This document shows positions 1-8,191 of a stretch of DNA of 64,000 nucleotides, piece after piece; the stretch's first letter is position 1; each line of letters opens with the position of its first letter. The stretch covers positions 1 through 64,000 of the forward strand of contig CAUJDW010000040.1 of assembly GCA_963169455.1 (NCBI GenBank), written 5' to 3'. This DNA is from Bacteroidota bacterium (GTDB lineage Bacteria; Bacteroidota; Bacteroidia; Chitinophagales; Saprospiraceae). Below the pieces are notes generated by a model. The model worked only from the letters and a program-made list of their open reading frames with translations, searched no databases and was not told the origin of the DNA. A program made the position numbers and the translations under genes.

Positions 1-280
1 TGGGATTTCTCCCGCTTTCTCTCGGAGAGGTCATCCAGATTAAGGTAGGACTGCGACGAGTAGTCCATACTCCATGGGATTTCTCCCGCTTTCTCTCGGA
101 GAGGTCATCCAGATTAAGGTAGGACTGCGACCCCAGGAGCCGCCAACTATACATAATTTCATATTTGACTCGGAGAGGTCATCCAGATTAAGGTAGGACT
201 GCGACTTGACCATCATAGAATCGTACAATTCCTGGCCATATTCCTCGGAGAGGTCATCCAGATTATGGTAGGCCCCGCTC
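1..280 (+). CRISPR. Right-hand end of a probable CRISPR array (3 perfect repeats and 1 degenerate repeat)
   Basis: A 37-bp sequence beginning CTCGGAGAGGTCATCC and ending GGACTGCGAC occurs exactly at 21-57, 95-131 and 169-205. A fourth copy at 244-280 matches well only over its first 29 bases and then diverges. Spacers are 58-94 (37 bp), 132-168 (37 bp) and 206-243 (38 bp). The partial spacer at 1-20 equals the last 20 bases of spacer 58-94, so one repeat-spacer unit may be duplicated. The period (74, 74, 75) is not a multiple of three, which argues against a protein repeat. Degeneration of the 3' end of the last repeat is typical of the leader-distal end, so the leader and any cas genes should lie left of the window. 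No cas gene is present here. Confidence 0.75.
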
Positions 281-313
281 AAGAAGTTGTACGGCTCGTT
301 GCACTTCGCCCAC

Positions 314-518
314 AACTTCTAAAGAGCGGGGTGTCGCTCACCGCGCTTCGGGAATGCGGGAAGCGGTTCGCTCCAACTGCTTCTGCAGGCGGGGCCATCC
401 GGGCTTGCGACGTTTACTAAACCTCCAAGGTTTAGTAAACGTATGTAACTTCTAAAGAGCGGGGTGTCGCTCACCGCGCTTGGGGAATGCGGGAAGCGGT
501 TCGCTCCAACTGCTTCTG
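314..518. repeat. 72-bp direct repeat pair flanking a perfect hairpin
   Basis: A 72-bp sequence starting AACTTCTAAAGAGCGGGG occurs at 314-385 and again at 447-518 with one mismatch. Between the copies lies a perfect 14-bp inverted repeat (410-423 with 429-442, 5-base loop). The segment has no credible coding sequence. It looks like an intergenic repeat family or the remains of a small non-autonomous element next to the CRISPR array. Confidence 0.7.
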
Positions 519-683
519 TGGGCATGTGATCCAGATGACTGCGTTCCCCGAACGCAAAGTCATCCCGGACAATGCCCGGTGGGCATTGATCGGGATTCCC
601 GCCGCCGCTTTTGCCGGGTTGATCTTTGGGAGAAAGCTTTGGCGGGTAAAAAGGTAGGCCCCGCTCAGGAAGGTGTCGAGGTA

Positions 684-718
684 AAGTGAAGCGGCCACTT
701 CGAGTGGCCGCTTCACTT
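684..718. terminator. Perfect 16-bp hairpin
   Basis: Bases 684-699 are exactly complementary to 703-718 with a 3-base loop. There is no T-tract, so it could be a structured repeat rather than a rho-independent terminator. Confidence 0.5.
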
Positions 719-1340
719 ACTCCCTGTTCCGTTCGCGAGGGACTATACCTTCGCCATAGGCTTCGGCGGACAAGTGCGTCTCGATGCGGGATAACGAGCT
801 CTACTGCCGTAGGTTGAAATTTGTGGTTCCCTCTTGCCAGGGCCGGCCTTATTGGTTTTAGGGTTTTCTGCATCTGCGTAGCGTTAAGAAACCAATACAG
901 CCGTGATTCCCCGACCCTATCGGGTGCGGGGCAGGTTTGCTTCTTTTCATCCAGGAAAAGAAGATGTGATTTTTGTCTCAAGGGTAAAGCTTCACCCCCG
1001 GAAGTGTAATGGCGTTAACTTAACGGATGACTAGGGGGCTGGAAGAGGGGGGCAAGTCTTCTCGTCTTTTTCCTTAATTTGACGGCATTACACCGCAAGC
1101 GCCCACTTTACGCCGGATGCCGATGGCTCATTCGCCGGACACCAGGCCGTCCCGGGCAAAGCCCGGTGGGGTTTGGCCGGGATTCCCGCCGCCATGCCAA
1201 GCCGTTCCCCTTTTTTAGAGGGGTCAGGGGGAGGGCAGAAAACCAGCCCGGCAGCCGCCTGCCTGATGTTTTCACTGGAGGCATTGTTGCCTCTTTACAA
1301 GGTTGTCCATATATTTGAAACGTCAATAAAATTCATCAAG
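719..1340. other. Gene-free region with short repeats
   Basis: No supportable gene was found. The stretch 1150-1196 resembles 563-608: both carry a GC-rich palindromic core around GCCCGGTGGG followed by GGGATTCCCGCCGCC, which suggests a REP-like intergenic family. The first copy of the 67-bp direct repeat lies at 1081-1147. Confidence 0.5.
1081..1147 (+). repeat. 67-bp direct repeat, copy 1
   Basis: This matches 2060-2126 with three mismatches. The two copies are 979 bp apart and bracket the toxin-antitoxin pair, as if the pair arrived as a small module or sits between two members of an intergenic repeat family. Confidence 0.75.
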
Positions 1341-1580
1341 ATGAAAACAGCATATTCCAGCACCCTGCCGAGTGATTTGCTGGAGCAATTGGAAGCTTTC
1401 TCCAACCGCCTGCATATTCCAAAGAACAAACTCATTGAGTTGTCCGTTCGCAATTACCTGGACAAGCTCAGGCAAGCGGAGTACATTCGGTCCTTCCAGC
1501 GGGCTGGCGCTGACGAAGAGCAGGTTGAACTGGCCGAAGCGGGCCTGGAAGATTTCCTTGAATTAGTCGAAAAGCTATGA
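1341..1580 (+). CDS. Ribbon-helix-helix antitoxin of a MazEF-like pair
   Basis: A 79-residue protein. The N-terminal half has the CopG/ribbon-helix-helix pattern: a short strand (AYSSTLPSDLLEQLEAF) followed by a helix-turn-helix-like segment with IPKNKLIELSVRNYL. It would bind its own operator as a dimer and neutralise the toxin through its acidic C-terminus (about residues 50-79). The ATG at 1341 was chosen because it opens the conserved strand; upstream in-frame codons are low-complexity and run into the repeat region. The stop overlaps the toxin start (ATGA), showing translational coupling. Autoregulation is typical of the family but no operator was identified. Confidence 0.8.
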   Translation: MKTAYSSTLPSDLLEQLEAFSNRLHIPKNKLIELSVRNYLDKLRQAEYIRSFQRAGADEEQVELAEAGLEDFLELVEKL

Positions 1581-1909
1581 AGCAAGGGGAAATCTGGTAC
1601 GCCGACCTGAACCCCGTCAGAGGAAATGAACAACGTGGGGTGCGGCCGGTGGTGGTCGTCAGCGGCAACGCTATGAATGATCATAGCGGCATCTGCATTG
1701 TTTGCCCGCTGACGAGCAAGGTGAAAAACTTTGCCGGTTGTGTCGTGGTTCAACCCGATGAGGACAACCAACTCAGGCAGGCCTCTGAAATTCTTACCTT
1801 TCAAATCCGGACTATTGCCAAACAACGATTGGCCAACAGGATAGGCGCCATCACCCCGGTCCAGCTGCAGGCGGTGAAGGATGGGTTGCTGGATATTTTG
1901 ACATATTGA
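1577..1909 (+). CDS. MazF/PemK-type mRNA interferase toxin
   Basis: A 110-residue protein of normal MazF length. It starts with the family signature (GEIWYADLNP, then RGVRPVVVVS), followed by the CIVCPLTSKV strand and a C-terminal SEILTFQIRTIAKQRL segment, which covers the PemK/MazF barrel. Known family members cleave mRNA at short sequence motifs. It overlaps the antitoxin gene by 4 bp. A near-identical 67-bp repeat lies on each side of the pair, consistent with movement as a unit. The gene appears intact. Confidence 0.88.
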   Translation: MKQGEIWYADLNPVRGNEQRGVRPVVVVSGNAMNDHSGICIVCPLTSKVKNFAGCVVVQPDEDNQLRQASEILTFQIRTIAKQRLANRIGAITPVQLQAVKDGLLDILTY

Positions 1910-2059
1910 TTGTTGGCTTATTGCGATGTTAGGATCAGGCCCTAACTAATGGAAAAAGACCGGGAGACTGGGTGATTGGGGGAGGGGGAGAAAGCGGCGC
2001 AATCATCACGTTTATGCCCTCTCCCAGCTTGCTCGGCCTCGCAGAGACGGGCCGCTGTT

Positions 2060-2126
2060 GACGGCATTACACTGCAAGCGCCCACTTTACGCCTGATGCC
2101 GATGGCTCATTCGCCGAACACCAGGC
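2060..2126 (+). repeat. 67-bp direct repeat, copy 2
   Basis: Partner of 1081-1147 with three differences over 67 bp. Confidence 0.75.
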
Positions 2127-2270
2127 TGCCACAGGTGAATCCCCGGTTGCTGAAGCCGGGATTCCAGGGTAAATTCCTCCCCGCCATCCCCCAAACCCAG
2201 GCGGCGTATCGCGGGCCACAGGCCCGCGTTCCAATCCAGTTTCAGGCACAATGAGGCTGCCGGTTTCCAC

Positions 2271-2301
2271 TTGGCAACTTCCCCGAATAGCGCTATATTT
2301 G
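2271..2301 (+). promoter_or_regulatory. Bacteroidota-type promoter upstream of the caspase-EAD gene
   Basis: TATATTTG at 2294-2301 matches the TAnnTTTG -7 element. A TTGG at 2271-2274 sits at a plausible -33 distance (20 bases between). It lies 31 bases before the ATG at 2333. Confidence 0.45.
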
Positions 2302-2332
2302 GGCAGCCGGCGCCCACGCCGCTTAACCGAAA

Positions 2333-3754
2333 ATGCCAGATCGAAATATGCCGGAACAAGATGATCCTAAACGGGGCATCCCGCTGGAGGAAACAGAACA
2401 AGCACAACTGCCGAAAGGGAAGAACTATCTCTTTGTGGTAGGCATCGACCAGTACACATCCATGCCGAGTCTGTACAATGCAGTCAAGGATGCGCAGAAA
2501 GTGATGGAGGTGCTGACCGCAAAGTACCAGTTCGATAAGGACAACCTGGCAACGCTCTTCAACGAGCAGGCCACCCAGCGTGCGATCATCGACCAGTTGA
2601 AGGCCTACGCCAAAACCGTTACCGAAGAAGACACCCTGTTGATGTACTTCGCCGGCCACGGAGAGTACGAGGAGATCGTGGACGTCGGCTACTGGATACC
2701 CATCGACGGGCGGCGGGGGGAGATCGGCACCTTTATCTCCTTCGACCTCGTAACCCGCCTGCTGCGGGCCATCAAATCCCGCCATACCTTCCTGATCACG
2801 GATTCCTGTTATTCCGGCAGTTTCTTCACCACCCGCCGGGCGGCTACGGCTGCCGACCGCCTCGAAAGCCTGCCTTCCCGCTGGCTGCTGACCGCCGGGC
2901 GCAAGGAAGTGGTCTCCGATGGCTGGGAAGGGGGGCACAGCCCATTCGCCCAGGCCGTACTCTGGCACCTGAACAACAACAAGGAACCCCGCATGAGGGT
3001 GTCTCAGTTCTGCAATGAGGTGGTGGTGGCAGTCGGCAACAATGCCGAGCAACTGCCGCGCGGGGCCGCCCTGCAAAACGTGGGCGATATGGGCGGCGAG
3101 TTCATGTTCCGCCTCAAGGAATACAAGGATGCTGTGTTCGAAACGCCGGACGCGGCAGCCCCCGCTTCCGGGCCAACGCGAAGCCAGGAACCGCAAACCG
3201 GAAACAAGGAACCAGAAACCATGAACCCGGAACCGGAAACCCGGAAACCGGAACCCCAACCTCTCCACACCATCGAAGACGTCCGCAACCGCCTCAAGGG
3301 CCTGCTCAAAGACAGCGATTTCAAGGGGGTCTTTGATTTGCTCAACCAGATCATCGACGACCGCTCGCGGCGGGAGAACGACGTCATCATGCAGCAGAGC
3401 CAGTTCAGCAGCATCAGCAACCAGGTGCGCAGCGGGCTGGTGGACCCCAGCTTTGCCAATATCACCCTCAACCGCATCCGCTTCGCCCTGACGTCCATCA
3501 TCGACGAACTGGAGGCGGCCGACCTCAGGGCCGGGGTGCTGCAGCCCCGGGCCGGCAGCGCCGCCGCCGGCGCCTATCTGGACGAACTGGAGCGCAAGGG
3601 GCTTCTGGAACAGGCCGAAACCCTGCAGAAAAAGCTCAACCTGTTCAGGCAGGAACTGATCAAAGCCTACGACGCCAACCAGAAATTCGCCCTGCAGGAA
3701 CAGATCGCGGAAACGGAGCGTCAAATCAGGGAAATCAGGGGTAAGCTGGGGTGA
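2333..3754 (+). CDS. Caspase-like (C14) protease with C-terminal EAD11-like domain
   Basis: A 473-residue cytosolic protein. Residues about 28-260 are a caspase-like domain with catalytic His109 (YFAGHGEY) and Cys159 (ITDSCYSGSFF). A repetitive Pro/Glu/Thr-rich linker follows (about 275-310), encoded by low-complexity GGAACC/GGAAAC DNA. Residues about 312-395 resemble effector-associated domain 11, a helical adaptor that in prokaryotic conflict systems brings effectors together. A coiled coil (about 415-473) ends the protein. The caspase domain aligns along its length with that of the DGR target at 46695-48827, so the two are paralogues, but this one lacks the variable domain. Its predicted role is a proteolytic cell-suicide or defence effector; its partner is unknown. 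The EAD assignment is from pattern recognition and should be confirmed by a profile search. Confidence 0.8.
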   Translation: MPDRNMPEQDDPKRGIPLEETEQAQLPKGKNYLFVVGIDQYTSMPSLYNAVKDAQKVMEVLTAKYQFDKDNLATLFNEQATQRAIIDQLKAYAKTVTEEDTLLMYFAGHGEYEEIVDVGYWIPIDGRRGEIGTFISFDLVTRLLRAIKSRHTFLITDSCYSGSFFTTRRAATAADRLESLPSRWLLTAGRKEVVSDGWEGGHSPFAQAVLWHLNNNKEPRMRVSQFCNEVVVAVGNNAEQLPRGAALQNVGDMGGEFMFRLKEYKDAVFETPDAAAPASGPTRSQEPQTGNKEPETMNPEPETRKPEPQPLHTIEDVRNRLKGLLKDSDFKGVFDLLNQIIDDRSRRENDVIMQQSQFSSISNQVRSGLVDPSFANITLNRIRFALTSIIDELEAADLRAGVLQPRAGSAAAGAYLDELERKGLLEQAETLQKKLNLFRQELIKAYDANQKFALQEQIAETERQIREIRGKLG

Positions 3755-3775
3755 ATCGGGGAGAAAGGCGCTTCC

Positions 3776-6442
3776 TTACCATCCAATCTGAATAAAAATA
3801 TTCGGCGTAAAGCCCAGCATGGGGCGGCGCAGCCCTACGGGCTCCATCGTTCCGGGATCGCTCTGGCCGGGCGCCAGGAAGAAATCGATGTCGAACAGGT
3901 TCGTCCGGCCGTAGGCATTGGCTGCCGAGAGGCCCAGTTTGCCGAGCCAGCGCTCCGTCTGGAAGCGGTAGTTGGCGGCCAGGTCGAGGCGGTGGTAGGC
4001 GGGCAGGCGGGCGTTGTTGGGGTGGGTGTACTGCAGGAAAAACACCTCCTGCCCGCTCTCCGGGTCGGTGCGGCTGCCCGTTCCGGACGGCAGGGTGTAG
4101 GGCCGCCCGCTGTTCAGATACCAGGTGGCCGACAGGTCCCAGTTTTTCAGCGCCAGGGTCTGCGTTAGAGTAAGGGTGTGCCGCTGGTCGGTATCGGTAA
4201 AAAAGGGCGCTCCGCCGTTGATGCCGGGAAACTGGTTGGTAGCCCCTGCCAGGGAATAGCCGATCCAGAGGGTGTATTTGTTCCAGCGCTGGCGCAGCAT
4301 GGCGTCGAAGCCAATGGCGCCGAGGCTGCCCATCTGCGTAAAGGGCGTTTCCAGCCCTTCCTCCTGCGCCAGCCGCAGGGATGAAAGGTTCCGGATGCCT
4401 TTTACATAAAAATCCATCTCCCAGAGGAATCGCCCCCGCTGGTAGCCGTAGCCGGCGGAAAAGTGGGCGGCGTCGAGCACGGGGAAAAGGTCGTCGGCCA
4501 TGACCCAGATCTGCTCGCCGGCGCCGAGGTCGCTGTAAAATGCGGGAATCTGGTACACGTACTGCCGGAAGAAGCCGCCGTTGGCCTGCAGGAAAAAGCT
4601 GTCGCCGAATGGATGCCAGCTCGCCGAAAAGCGGGGTAGGAGTGCAGGCTGCCGGAAAAGAACCTGCTCGCCTTGTAAAGTGGTGAAGCCTTCGTACCGC
4701 AAACCCATCGTCAGGAAGAACTTCGGCGGCAGCGCCAGCTGGTATTCGCCGTAGAGGATGCCCGTTCTGCCCAGCAGCGCCTTCTGGTTGCGCTCATACA
4801 CTTCCTGTTGGTTCTCGTTCTGGAAAAGGTAGTCCGTGCCCAGCCAGTTCACCACGGCCCCCGTTTTCAGGCGCTGCCCTTCGAAGATGTCCCATTCCTG
4901 GGCAAAGGTGAAGGAGGCGTCATTCAGGCTGCTCATGGCCTGAAAGCGGTTTTCGAATGGCCTGTCGGGGCGGAAGGAATAGCTGAATGCGTAATCGTTG
5001 CGGAAATTGCTGGCCACGGCTTTGACGACCGTTTTAAAAAGCTTGTTCCATTGCTGCGAATAGCGCGCGCTGAAGCCCGTGTTGGAGATGCGCAGCCGGT
5101 CGGTGGTGGAAAAACCGCCGCCGAGTTTGTACTGATAGTCGAACTGGTCGTTTCCGGCATACAGGCTGATGGCGACTTCGCTTTTGTCCGACGGCCTGAA
5201 TGCCCATTTGGCGTTGAAATCGCCATAGAAGAAGGTGGGCAGTGACGCCGTTTCCGCGCCGCCCTGGGCAACGGCGGTTTCGTTTTCGTACACCCTTCCC
5301 TTTGAAAAAACCTGGTTGAACAGCTTCTGGTACGTCGGGCTCGATATCCCGTCGTTGTAGGAACGCCTGAGGGCGAAAAAGAGGGTGGAGCGCCGGGGTT
5401 TGAGGGGGATTTCGGCATAGCCGTGCAGGTCGAGCAGGTTCATGCCCAGCCCGTACCGGGCTTTGTCGCCGTAGCCCGGTTTGCCTTTGATATCGATCAC
5501 GCCGGACACCCGCCCGCCGTATTCGGCGCCGAAGCTGCCGCGATAGACGTCCATGCTCTGGGCGGCAAAGGGGTTAAGCGAGGAGTACAGCCCGAAGAAA
5601 TGCCCGCTGTGGTAGATGGGGATGTCGTCCCAGAGCAGCAGGTTCTGGTCGGAAGCGCCGCCGCGGATGTTGAGGTTGGAGGCCGACTCGTCGGCCGTGC
5701 TGATGCCGGGCAGCAGTTGCAGGCTGCGCAGCAGGTCGGGCTCGCCCCAGCCGGGCAGGGTGGGGATGTCCTGCGGGGCGAAATGGTAGCGCCCGTCCTC
5801 GGCCCTTTCCATCATCTCCAGGGTGAATTCCCTGACCAGTATGCTGGCCAGTTCCGTGCCGGTGGGTTTCAGGCGGATGGTGAAGCAGGGTTTGTCCTTA
5901 AAATCGAAGGCTTTGAGCTGTTTATCTTCGTAGCCCAGGTAGCTGAATCGGAGGCGCGCGGTTTTGCCCAGGCTGGGTTTCCATTCGAAGTAGCCTTCTT
6001 CGTTGGTGTAACAGCCTTTTTCCGTCCCTTCCAAAGCGATATTGGCGTAGGGCAGGGGCTCGCCCGTGTTGCCGTCCACCACCCACCCGCAAATCCGGGC
6101 GGGTTCGGGCGGCAGCACCCGCAGCACGACATCCCGGGCATCGACTATGGTGAACCCCCATTCCGTTTCGGCCAGCAGCTGCTCAAGGCAGGCCTGCAGG
6201 CCAGGGCCTTCACTGATGATGGGAACCTGCACATTCGCCGCCTGGCCGGCGTCATAGGAAAAGGTGATGCCAAAACGGTTTTCCAGCTTTTGAAGGGCAT
6301 GGGGCAGGGGCTCGGTGCGCCCATCCTGCGCCTGCCCCGGCAGGGCAACGGACAGCACCAGGCTGGTGAGCACGAAAAGCCATGGCCAGCGAATGGCGGC
6401 CATGCTGAAGAGGTTCCTTTGTTTTTTGGATGGGATGGACAT
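3776..6442 (-). CDS. TonB-dependent outer membrane receptor with STN domain (FecA-like transducer)
   Basis: An 888-residue protein from an ATG at 6442 that precedes a clear signal peptide (hydrophobic segment ending LPGQAQ). In order it has a secretin/TonB short N-terminal (STN) domain at about 45-100, a carboxypeptidase-regulatory-like beta-sandwich (ICGWVVDGNTGEPLPYANIAL), a plug domain (NIRGGASDQNLLLWDDIPIY) and a 22-stranded-type barrel to the C-terminal IFIQIGW. An STN domain with a FecI/FecR pair upstream means this receptor probably senses its own ligand and signals through FecR to the sigma factor. The ligand is unknown. Longer in-frame starts exist up to 6484 but lie in front of the signal peptide. 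It is the third gene of the sigma-fecR-receptor unit on the minus strand. Confidence 0.88.
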   Translation of the reverse strand: MSIPSKKQRNLFSMAAIRWPWLFVLTSLVLSVALPGQAQDGRTEPLPHALQKLENRFGITFSYDAGQAANVQVPIISEGPGLQACLEQLLAETEWGFTIVDARDVVLRVLPPEPARICGWVVDGNTGEPLPYANIALEGTEKGCYTNEEGYFEWKPSLGKTARLRFSYLGYEDKQLKAFDFKDKPCFTIRLKPTGTELASILVREFTLEMMERAEDGRYHFAPQDIPTLPGWGEPDLLRSLQLLPGISTADESASNLNIRGGASDQNLLLWDDIPIYHSGHFFGLYSSLNPFAAQSMDVYRGSFGAEYGGRVSGVIDIKGKPGYGDKARYGLGMNLLDLHGYAEIPLKPRRSTLFFALRRSYNDGISSPTYQKLFNQVFSKGRVYENETAVAQGGAETASLPTFFYGDFNAKWAFRPSDKSEVAISLYAGNDQFDYQYKLGGGFSTTDRLRISNTGFSARYSQQWNKLFKTVVKAVASNFRNDYAFSYSFRPDRPFENRFQAMSSLNDASFTFAQEWDIFEGQRLKTGAVVNWLGTDYLFQNENQQEVYERNQKALLGRTGILYGEYQLALPPKFFLTMGLRYEGFTTLQGEQVLFRQPALLPRFSASWHPFGDSFFLQANGGFFRQYVYQIPAFYSDLGAGEQIWVMADDLFPVLDAAHFSAGYGYQRGRFLWEMDFYVKGIRNLSSLRLAQEEGLETPFTQMGSLGAIGFDAMLRQRWNKYTLWIGYSLAGATNQFPGINGGAPFFTDTDQRHTLTLTQTLALKNWDLSATWYLNSGRPYTLPSGTGSRTDPESGQEVFFLQYTHPNNARLPAYHRLDLAANYRFQTERWLGKLGLSAANAYGRTNLFDIDFFLAPGQSDPGTMEPVGLRRPMLGFTPNIFIQIGW

Positions 6443-6490
6443 ATAACGACGAAAGGGTGAAGCCGTATGGCAATGAATCCCCAAGGCCCT

Positions 6491-7402
6491 TTATTCCGTG
6501 ACCTGGACTGTATTTTGATTGACGAATGTAAACTCCAGCCCCATGGCCCCGCAAACGAGCTCAAGGGCTTTTTCGATGTCGTCATGTGGGAAGCGCCCGC
6601 TGTAAAGGCGGTTGTCGAGCCTGGGATGGCGGATGTCCAGGCCGTACTGCCGCTCCATTTCGCGGAAGACCTCAGGCAGGGGCGTGCGTTCGAAAACACT
6701 CTCGCCGCGCGTCCAGGGGGGGCTGGGTTGTACGCTTGTTTCCTGTTGCCGCTCCAGTTTTTGCCCTTCTTTTTTCACCTTCTGGCCGGGTTTGAGGGTG
6801 TCCTGCTGCGCGGCGTAGCGCACCAGCACGCTGCCCTCCATGCAGGCCACTTCGAAGCGCTCGCCGCGGCTCAATACGTTGAAGCGGGTGCCCAGCACGC
6901 GCACCTGTCCCCGGGGGGTGTTGACGGTAAAAGGCGGCCCGGAAAGCACGGAAAAATAGGCTTCTCCTTCCAGCTCCAGCTTCCGGGCGGGCCTGAGCCA
7001 ACTGCTTCGGTAGGATAGGGTAGTGGCGGCGTTGAGGATTGCTTCGGAGCCATCGGGCAGGCTGACCGGCCGTTGTTCCGCCACGGCGGTTGTCCAGCTC
7101 TGTTTGCGGGGGAACAGCCCGAGGGCAAGGAAAAAAAGCGCCACAGCAGCAGCAGCGGCGGCCAGGCGCCATACGCGCATACGCTGCGCCCGCACCCGCA
7201 GGCGTTGCCTGCGCGCCTCAAGCAGGCGGGCGTAGGCGGCGTCTTTGTCGGCTGGCGGCAGTGCGGCCCGCCGCAGGATGCCGGACATGGCTTCCCACTG
7301 TGGGTAAGCCTCGCTGGCCTCCCATTCCCGCTGCTCTTCCGCGCTCAACCCGCCGTTCAGCCAGCGCAGCAGAAATTCGTTATCCGGGTGTGGTTCGTTC
7401 AT
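6491..7402 (-). CDS. FecR-family anti-sigma factor
   Basis: A 303-residue protein. A cytoplasmic N-terminus is followed by an Arg-rich stretch and one membrane segment (about residues 80-98, AAAAAAVALFFLALGLF), then a periplasmic FecR domain (about 105-205, including LPDGSEAILNAATTLSYRS and GEAYFSV) and a C-terminal DUF4974-type domain (about 230-300). In this family the C-terminal part contacts the receptor STN domain and the N-terminus controls the sigma factor. It lies between the sigma gene and the receptor gene in the usual order. Confidence 0.9.
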   Translation of the reverse strand: MNEPHPDNEFLLRWLNGGLSAEEQREWEASEAYPQWEAMSGILRRAALPPADKDAAYARLLEARRQRLRVRAQRMRVWRLAAAAAAVALFFLALGLFPRKQSWTTAVAEQRPVSLPDGSEAILNAATTLSYRSSWLRPARKLELEGEAYFSVLSGPPFTVNTPRGQVRVLGTRFNVLSRGERFEVACMEGSVLVRYAAQQDTLKPGQKVKKEGQKLERQQETSVQPSPPWTRGESVFERTPLPEVFREMERQYGLDIRHPRLDNRLYSGRFPHDDIEKALELVCGAMGLEFTFVNQNTVQVTE

Positions 7403-7558
7403 TGTTCAGGTTCATTCCTGGTATAACGATTTTCAAAGGGATTACCCTACTGCCTCTGTGCAGTGGGCAGTGCTTTAATTAGGTCAAAAGGCTTGCCCGG
7501 CTCGGAGAGACGGGTCGAAAGGCCGGCATTCCGGCAGGCCAGTATTCCTCGCCTCTCT

Positions 7559-8059
7559 TCACCCTTTCACTGCTTTGCGCATGACATCCAGGGCGATGCT
7601 CATTCTTTTTTCCACCGCTTTCAGCCCGATGTCCAGCCGTTCTGCGATTTCGCGGTAGGGGAGCCCGTCGATCCGGTTCATGAGGAAAACTTCGCGGCTT
7701 TTTTCCGGCATGGAATCGATGGCGGCCCATATTCTGGCTTCGAATTCCTTGCCCAGGTAGGCGAATTCGGGGTTCTCCTGTTCGTGGCGGGCCTGCTGGC
7801 GGCTCTGGAAATGCTGCACCACCTTGCGGTGTTTCATCTGGTCGAGGAAGAGGTTGTAGCCCACGCGGTAGAGGAAGGCCTTGGCTTTGGCCGGGGCCAC
7901 TTTTTTACAGTGTTCCCACAGGCGGATGAAGGCTTCCTGGGCCAGGTCTTCGGCCAGGCCGGCATCCCGGCAGTGGAAGAAAAGGTAGTTGCGCAGCCCG
8001 TCCATGAGCTGGTAGAACAGCGGCCGGTAGGCCTCTTCTTTGCAAACGTTCTCTTCCAT
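7559..8059 (-). CDS. ECF RNA polymerase sigma-70 factor (FecI-like)
   Basis: A 166-residue protein. Region 2 (about 15-80, with GLAEDLAQEAFIRLWEH) and region 4 (about 108-160, with SREVFLMNRIDGLPYREIAERL then a recognition helix) are both complete and there is no extra domain, as expected for an ECF sigma. It is first in the unit with FecR and the TonB receptor and probably directs their transcription. A tandem decamer (8113-8150) lies just upstream, in the divergent promoter region shared with the helicase gene. Confidence 0.92.
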   Translation of the reverse strand: MEENVCKEEAYRPLFYQLMDGLRNYLFFHCRDAGLAEDLAQEAFIRLWEHCKKVAPAKAKAFLYRVGYNLFLDQMKHRKVVQHFQSRQQARHEQENPEFAYLGKEFEARIWAAIDSMPEKSREVFLMNRIDGLPYREIAERLDIGLKAVEKRMSIALDVMRKAVKG

Positions 8060-8112
8060 ACTGCAAACTGGCGTACTGTAAAACTGCGGGGCCGGTTCGA
8101 TGGGGAAAGATA

Positions 8113-8150
8113 GGGTAAATTCGGGTAAAGTTGGGTAAAATTGGGTAAGC
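8113..8150. repeat. Tandem 10-bp repeat in a divergent promoter region
   Basis: Four consecutive copies of GGGTAAANTT-like decamers start at 8113, 8123, 8133 and 8143 (the last incomplete). They lie between the divergent sigma factor and helicase genes. They could be protein binding sites or simply a short tandem repeat. Confidence 0.55.
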
Positions 8151-8191
8151 CGGTTTTAAATCCCCCCGATCCTGCGTATTTTCGCCGAAGC

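Larger units (their letters stand above)
1910..2332. other. Intergenic region with direct repeat copy 2 and a REP-like palindrome
   Basis: This holds the second 67-bp repeat (2060-2126), an 8-bp GC palindrome with 3-base loop at 2210-2228, and the promoter at 2271-2301. The same palindrome (CGCGGGCC, three bases, GGCCCGCG) recurs at 51021-51039 at the end of the reverse transcriptase gene. No gene is supported here. Confidence 0.55.

Noticed and set aside
40-315. A minus-strand open frame with repeated SYLNLDDLSE peptide
   Set aside because: The DNA period is 74-75 bp, not a multiple of three; the pattern fits CRISPR repeats and spacers better.
319-981. A 220-codon open frame on the minus strand near the CRISPR array
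   Set aside because: It runs through two direct repeats and two hairpins, and its translation is Arg/Pro-rich with no family pattern.
2087-3724. A long minus-strand frame antisense to the caspase-EAD gene
   Set aside because: It is a shadow of the high-GC coding strand; the plus frame has full catalytic motifs.
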